Of a stretch of 64,000 nt of DNA, positions 49,101 through 54,334 are shown one piece after another. The translations under genes and the position numbers were made by a program. This DNA comes from Strongylocentrotus purpuratus (lineage: Eukaryota > Echinodermata > Echinoidea > Camarodonta > Strongylocentrotidae): NCBI RefSeq assembly GCF_000002235.5, contig NW_022145549.1:496001-560000 (forward strand). Reading direction: 5' to 3'. The notes beneath the pieces are model-generated. The model did not search any database. It was not told the origin of the DNA and worked only from the letters and a program-made list of their open reading frames with translations. Each line of letters begins with the position of its first letter. The first letter of the stretch is position 1.

Positions 49101-52100
49101 GTGTATTCTCTAAGGGACATGACTTTTTCTCAAAACTGGATTCTACATTCTCGTCTTTCGGGAGCAATATCTCCGTCGTTTTATCTTTGTTTACGCTGAG
49201 CTTTGAATATGTTGTAGCTGAGACAATAAGCTATCACCAGTGTGCCCTTTATTTTTCGATCAGATGCCGGGATCATGCTCATATCTCACTTGCAAAGAGG
49301 GATTTGAGAATTCCACTTTCCGTTTACGTGTAATCGCTAATAAGGGAAATGTTTTGGTATATCGGTAACGCACTTGACTTCGGACCTCGAGATCCCTGGT
49401 TCGAGTCCGGGCGTCTCCAACAATTTTTTTTTTTCATTTTTTTTTTTGTTGACATTTTTTAATGATCATAAAATTGAAAACAGACCACCTAATTCGTCAC
49501 CATGACGAATTCAATTTCTAGTATTTTAATTGAATTTGTACAAAAACACAATTCAATTAAAATAAATTTGTGACCACTTTTTTGTGTGCACGATTACTCA
49601 AAATTGAACCGTCCAATTCCTTTCAAATTTAACACAGTCATAGGTCATCATCTTAAGACGTGACAGGAACATTTTCAAGTTCATCAACATATCGTGACGT
49701 CATCCAGGCGCCATTTTGTGAAGTGCTCTGAGAATCAACTCATGATCATATCTTTATAACCGTAAATCATTTCTCATTCATATTTATAACGATTATGGTC
49801 AATATCCGTCCGGTCAACTTAAGGTCAATAAACGCGCGCGTACGCGTCCGTCCGCGCGTCGGTGCGCGCAAAAATAAAAAATGCTCATAATCACTTTTTG
49901 ATCAAATTAGAGTACGTTTTAGGCCATTTCAAGCATTTCGAGAATTTTGCGTGCGCACACCTTTCCGCGCGCATAAATTTGCGCGCACATTTTTGTTCGT
50001 AATGGTCGAACGCAACCTAGAATCGCCATTTTTTTGTCTATCATAGTATTGCCCATTTTTTTCCGAACAATTTGATACCATGTTTATCTCTTTATGACCA
50101 TTAATAACGAAATGAGCGCCCGTTCAAGGTAAATGTCTGTGCGTGCGAGCTCTTGTAATACATAGCATATAGGCAAAAACATGCCTATACGAAATACATT
50201 TTAGCTCTTTAGGATGCAAGTTGACCCCACAATTTTTTGCGTGTCAAACTCGTGAGAAATAATCGAGCCAGTTGTAAATAACATCGCGCACCAGCTGCTG
50301 GTGACAATGACAATGTATATTACGCGTATAACAACATGCGCACCATGCACGAACTCCATTGTGACGTAACAATCAGACCCTTGGCACACTGTTTGCAGTG
50401 TATCGAAAATTCGTCAAGCACTTGATGCACAGTGCTTGTTTGACGATGTTTTTGCAACTTCTAATGCTAGGATATCCTGGGCAGTGTAGGCTACATAATT
50501 TATAAGATAGTAATTTATAATTTATAATTCATAAGATAGTAGAGGATAGTAAGAGTTTCTTGTTTGCTCTAGATGTCTGATGTGGTTAATATTAGTAATA
50601 TTTACTGCAAGGGTGTCGATTTGTATCCGTGGTTGGGGGGGATGATAGGTGCCAAAATATTTTCGGCAATGGATCAAAGCAATCAAGAGGTAGAAGCGTG
50701 TGGCAAGTTGCACCCCTCCCAAGCGCGTAGCCAGGATTTCATTTTAGGGGGCGGTAGTGAGCACGCGAAGCGCGGTCCCTACGGGGTTGCGTGTAGGGAG
50801 GGGGAGTTCCCCCCGCGAAGCGCGGAAGCTTTGACGTTTCACTAAATTATTAGAGAAAGAAGACGATTCGTTGGACCGTTCTCGACTCTTAATCCTTGTT
50901 TGAATCAAGTTCCCCTTCCTCCGCGTGTAGCGTGGAAGCTCTGACGTTTCATTAGATTATTAAAGACAGAAGACGATTCGATGTACCATTCTCGACTCTT
51001 AATCCTTAATGTTTGAATCAAATTCCCCCTTCCCCGCGCGTAGCGCGGAAGCTCTGACGTTACATCAGATTATTAAAGAAAGAAGACGATTCGATGCATC
51101 GTGTCCTTCATGAATTCAGTTTCTCCCCTACCGCGCAAAGCGCGGAACCTTTGACGTTTTACTAAATTATAAGAGAAAGAAGACGGTTCGTTGCAATTTG
51201 GACCGGTTCTCGACTCTTAATACTTGTTTGAATCAAGTTCCCCTTCCTCCGCGCGTAGCGCGGAAGCTCTGATGTTTCATCAGATTATTAAAGAAAGAAG
51301 ACGATTCGATGGACCATTCTCGACTCTTAATCCTTAATGTTTGAATCAAATTCCCCCTTCCCCGCGCGTAGCGCGGAAGCTCTGATGTTTCATTAGATGA
51401 TTAAAGAAAGAAGACGATCCTATGTACCATTCTCGACTCTTAATCCTTGTCTGAATTCATTTTCGCCAATTCCTGCGCGAAGCGCGGAAGCTTTCACATT
51501 AGTGAAAGAAGACGATTTGTTGTATCGTGTCCTTCATGAACTCAGTTTCCCCCCTACCGCACGAAGCGCGGAAGCTTTAACGTTTCAATTTATCATTACT
51601 CTTAATCCTTGTCTGTATTCATTTTCGCCCATTCCGCGCTTAGCGCGGAAGCTTTCACGTTTCATTAAATTATTCGTAAAAGAAGACGCTTCGTTGTATC
51701 GTGTACTTTGACGTTTCATTTGATTATTACGCTTAATCCACGTCTGAATTCAGTTGCCCCCTAACTGCTTTGCCCTTTTCACTGAATTATTAGAGAAAGA
51801 AGCAATTCGTTGTACTGTTCTCTATATGAATCCTTGTCTGAATTCAGTTTCCCCACTGAAAATAATTTGTGTTACAAATAATTTGTGACATAATAATTTT
51901 TCTTTAAAAATGAAAAATCTTTTAGGAAATATCAGGAAATAAAATGAGTGAAAAAAACAAAAATAAAGATACAATGACGTGAATTTTAAAAAGGGTGAAC
52001 GAAAACAACATAACAACTAGAGAACTATTTTATAAGTCATACTAATGTCCGAAAATCTTTCTCCTTGTCTCCGATCTCATCACGAAATCGTCACAGAGTT

Positions 52101-54286
52101 CATCTATGTTTACACTGTCCAGGATTGTCTGATGTGCATTGCAGATTGCAATTTTTGCGCTTCGCGCTTAACATTTAGCTCGTTGCTTTTTGACGTTGCG
52201 TCTTTGCATTTGGCGCACTGCATTTCTATGATGCTGTTGATTGAACAAATTGAATAAATTCATCAATTCCTGATGAAGCCGTATGAGCGAGAATTCTATT
52301 TATTATTGTCTCACATACGGTTGTATTATTTACTTCGTATATATGTATGTATTATGGAAATGACGCCATTATTATGTAAAATGTGTATATCGGTGGTCAT
52401 CTTGCGAGTAATAACCATTAACTACTCTCATCGGGCTCTCATCCTTAATTTTTCTCTTCATTTTTTTTTTTTATTGATGGCGAATTATTGGGGGGGATGA
52501 TTGTACAGGCCATCCCCCCCACCTGAAATATTGGGGGGGATATATCCCCCCCATCCCCCCCGGGATCGACACCCATGATTTACTGCCTAATTCAGGGCAA
52601 TACGACTTGCCATATATCATCTTCACCTTCGGTTCGGGCGATATACGTCGTATTGCCCAGAAGGCAGTCAATATTACTTAATTATGCATCATCATGATAA
52701 TTTCTCAATATTTCGATCATCAGTTTAGTTCAGTTCATCAGTTCATTCGTTTAGCTCATCAATTCAGTTCATTTTACATCAGTTCAATTTATCAGTTCAT
52801 CAGTTCATCAGTACTTCATTCATCAATTTATATCTTAATACATCATTTTACATCAACATTATTTCATGGGGTAATTGAATTGAAGATGAGCATGATCATA
52901 AGAATTGAAGACAGACCACCTAATTCGTCCCCATGACGAATTAAATTTCTAGTTATTATTATTTTTCTTCAATACTTTCAGAATGTCTGGGGTATGGCTA
53001 AAAGCACTTACATGACACATGTACCAGCAATTTAAATGGATAATTCGATGCAATGTGTGAGAGAAAAAATATATTTTGAATTAAAATATATCCCCACATC
53101 ATTCCCACCCACACTTCACAAAGGATTTGTTTTCTTTTCTTTTTCTTCTTCTTCTTCTTCTTCTCCTTCTTATTCTTTCTTTTCTTTTAATAATATCAGA
53201 ATAAACATTGTAGTGATATTTTGATACATAAAACATTTAGATAAATATATCTTTAGCAAATAAGTCCACCAGAAATAAATATGAAAACTTCACTCTCGAC
53301 CTACACATACTTTCATAGAAAGGAAGATCTATTTCACGTCTTTTAATATTTAACCTTTGACCTGTGACCCAAACACTACTTTACCTTTAATCATGACCTG
53401 GAGGGTTTTTCACAAAACTTGTCATCAGTGACAAATGACAGTTTTTGTTATAAGCTAGTGAAATCCATGCTTCTGAATGGTTATCAGCAGATTTGTCACT
53501 GATTTTTGTCATTTGTCATTGAAAAAAGGCTCTGTGAAACACCCTTCCTGCATACTATCCACTTACTTGGCATCTTTGATTGTGAATGAATGGACATTGA
53601 AGACTTGACCTAAGGGGTCTGAGTGGCAGAATACATTCTTGGGATCGTTGGGATCATATAGCTGCCTTGAGCTGATGTATTTGATCAGATAAGAGAGTAC
53701 CTGGACCAATGACAAGGAAATAAAAGGAGTCAGCAATTTCAAGCTTGGAAGCTTCCAAATAGTTCTGGTAAAAAGACAATAGATACATTTATAACTCATA
53801 CAAAGAGTTGGCAGGTAAAATAGAACCTGGGGATAAGATTGGAGGACGCAAGGGGAGACAAGCATTGACAACTACACCAGGTTTTGCAACTTGCAAATGA
53901 TCACGCTGAAATTTTTCTGGTTTTTGATCACGCGACTCCTTGCTTCCCTGCTACAGACCTGCCAACCTCTGGAGTTCAAAAACTGTATTCTTTAGTGTCA
54001 AAAGTTGTATTTTACGGACAAAAGTTGTATTCTTGAAAATAAACACGGATTGTTACGCGGATCAATGCCTTTTAAAGTTTCTACCTACAGGAAGAATTTT
54101 TTTTATTGATCATTGGTTGAATATGCATTATTTCGTCACGACTGGTGTGTTCGATGAACCAATAAACATCCCCAAATTGCTGATGTGGGATGCTTGTAGG
54201 ATACTGTACAGGACAGAATGGACATTTTGCCATTGAAAATGGCGGACGCACACACAAAATATTAATTAAAAAAATAACAAAATTAA

Positions 54287-54334
<48 letters not shown>

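Larger units (their letters stand above)
49522..52952. mobile_element. Helentron-like element 2, enlarged
   Basis: 49560-50240 repeats 48130-48800 with changes, and the right end (52911-52952) repeats the ACAGACCACCTAA, AATTCGTC hairpin, ATTT and CTAG terminus. The interior holds the GCGCGAAGCGCGG array and a palindrome of GGGCAATACGAC (52593-52659). The left end is missing. Confidence 0.5.

Noticed and set aside
49345-49436. True tRNA gene
   Set aside because: The acceptor and anticodon stems do not pair; only the A/B boxes and T-arm are tRNA-like.
50728-51700. CRISPR-like array
   Set aside because: Units vary in length and sequence, there are no unique spacers, and the genome is animal.
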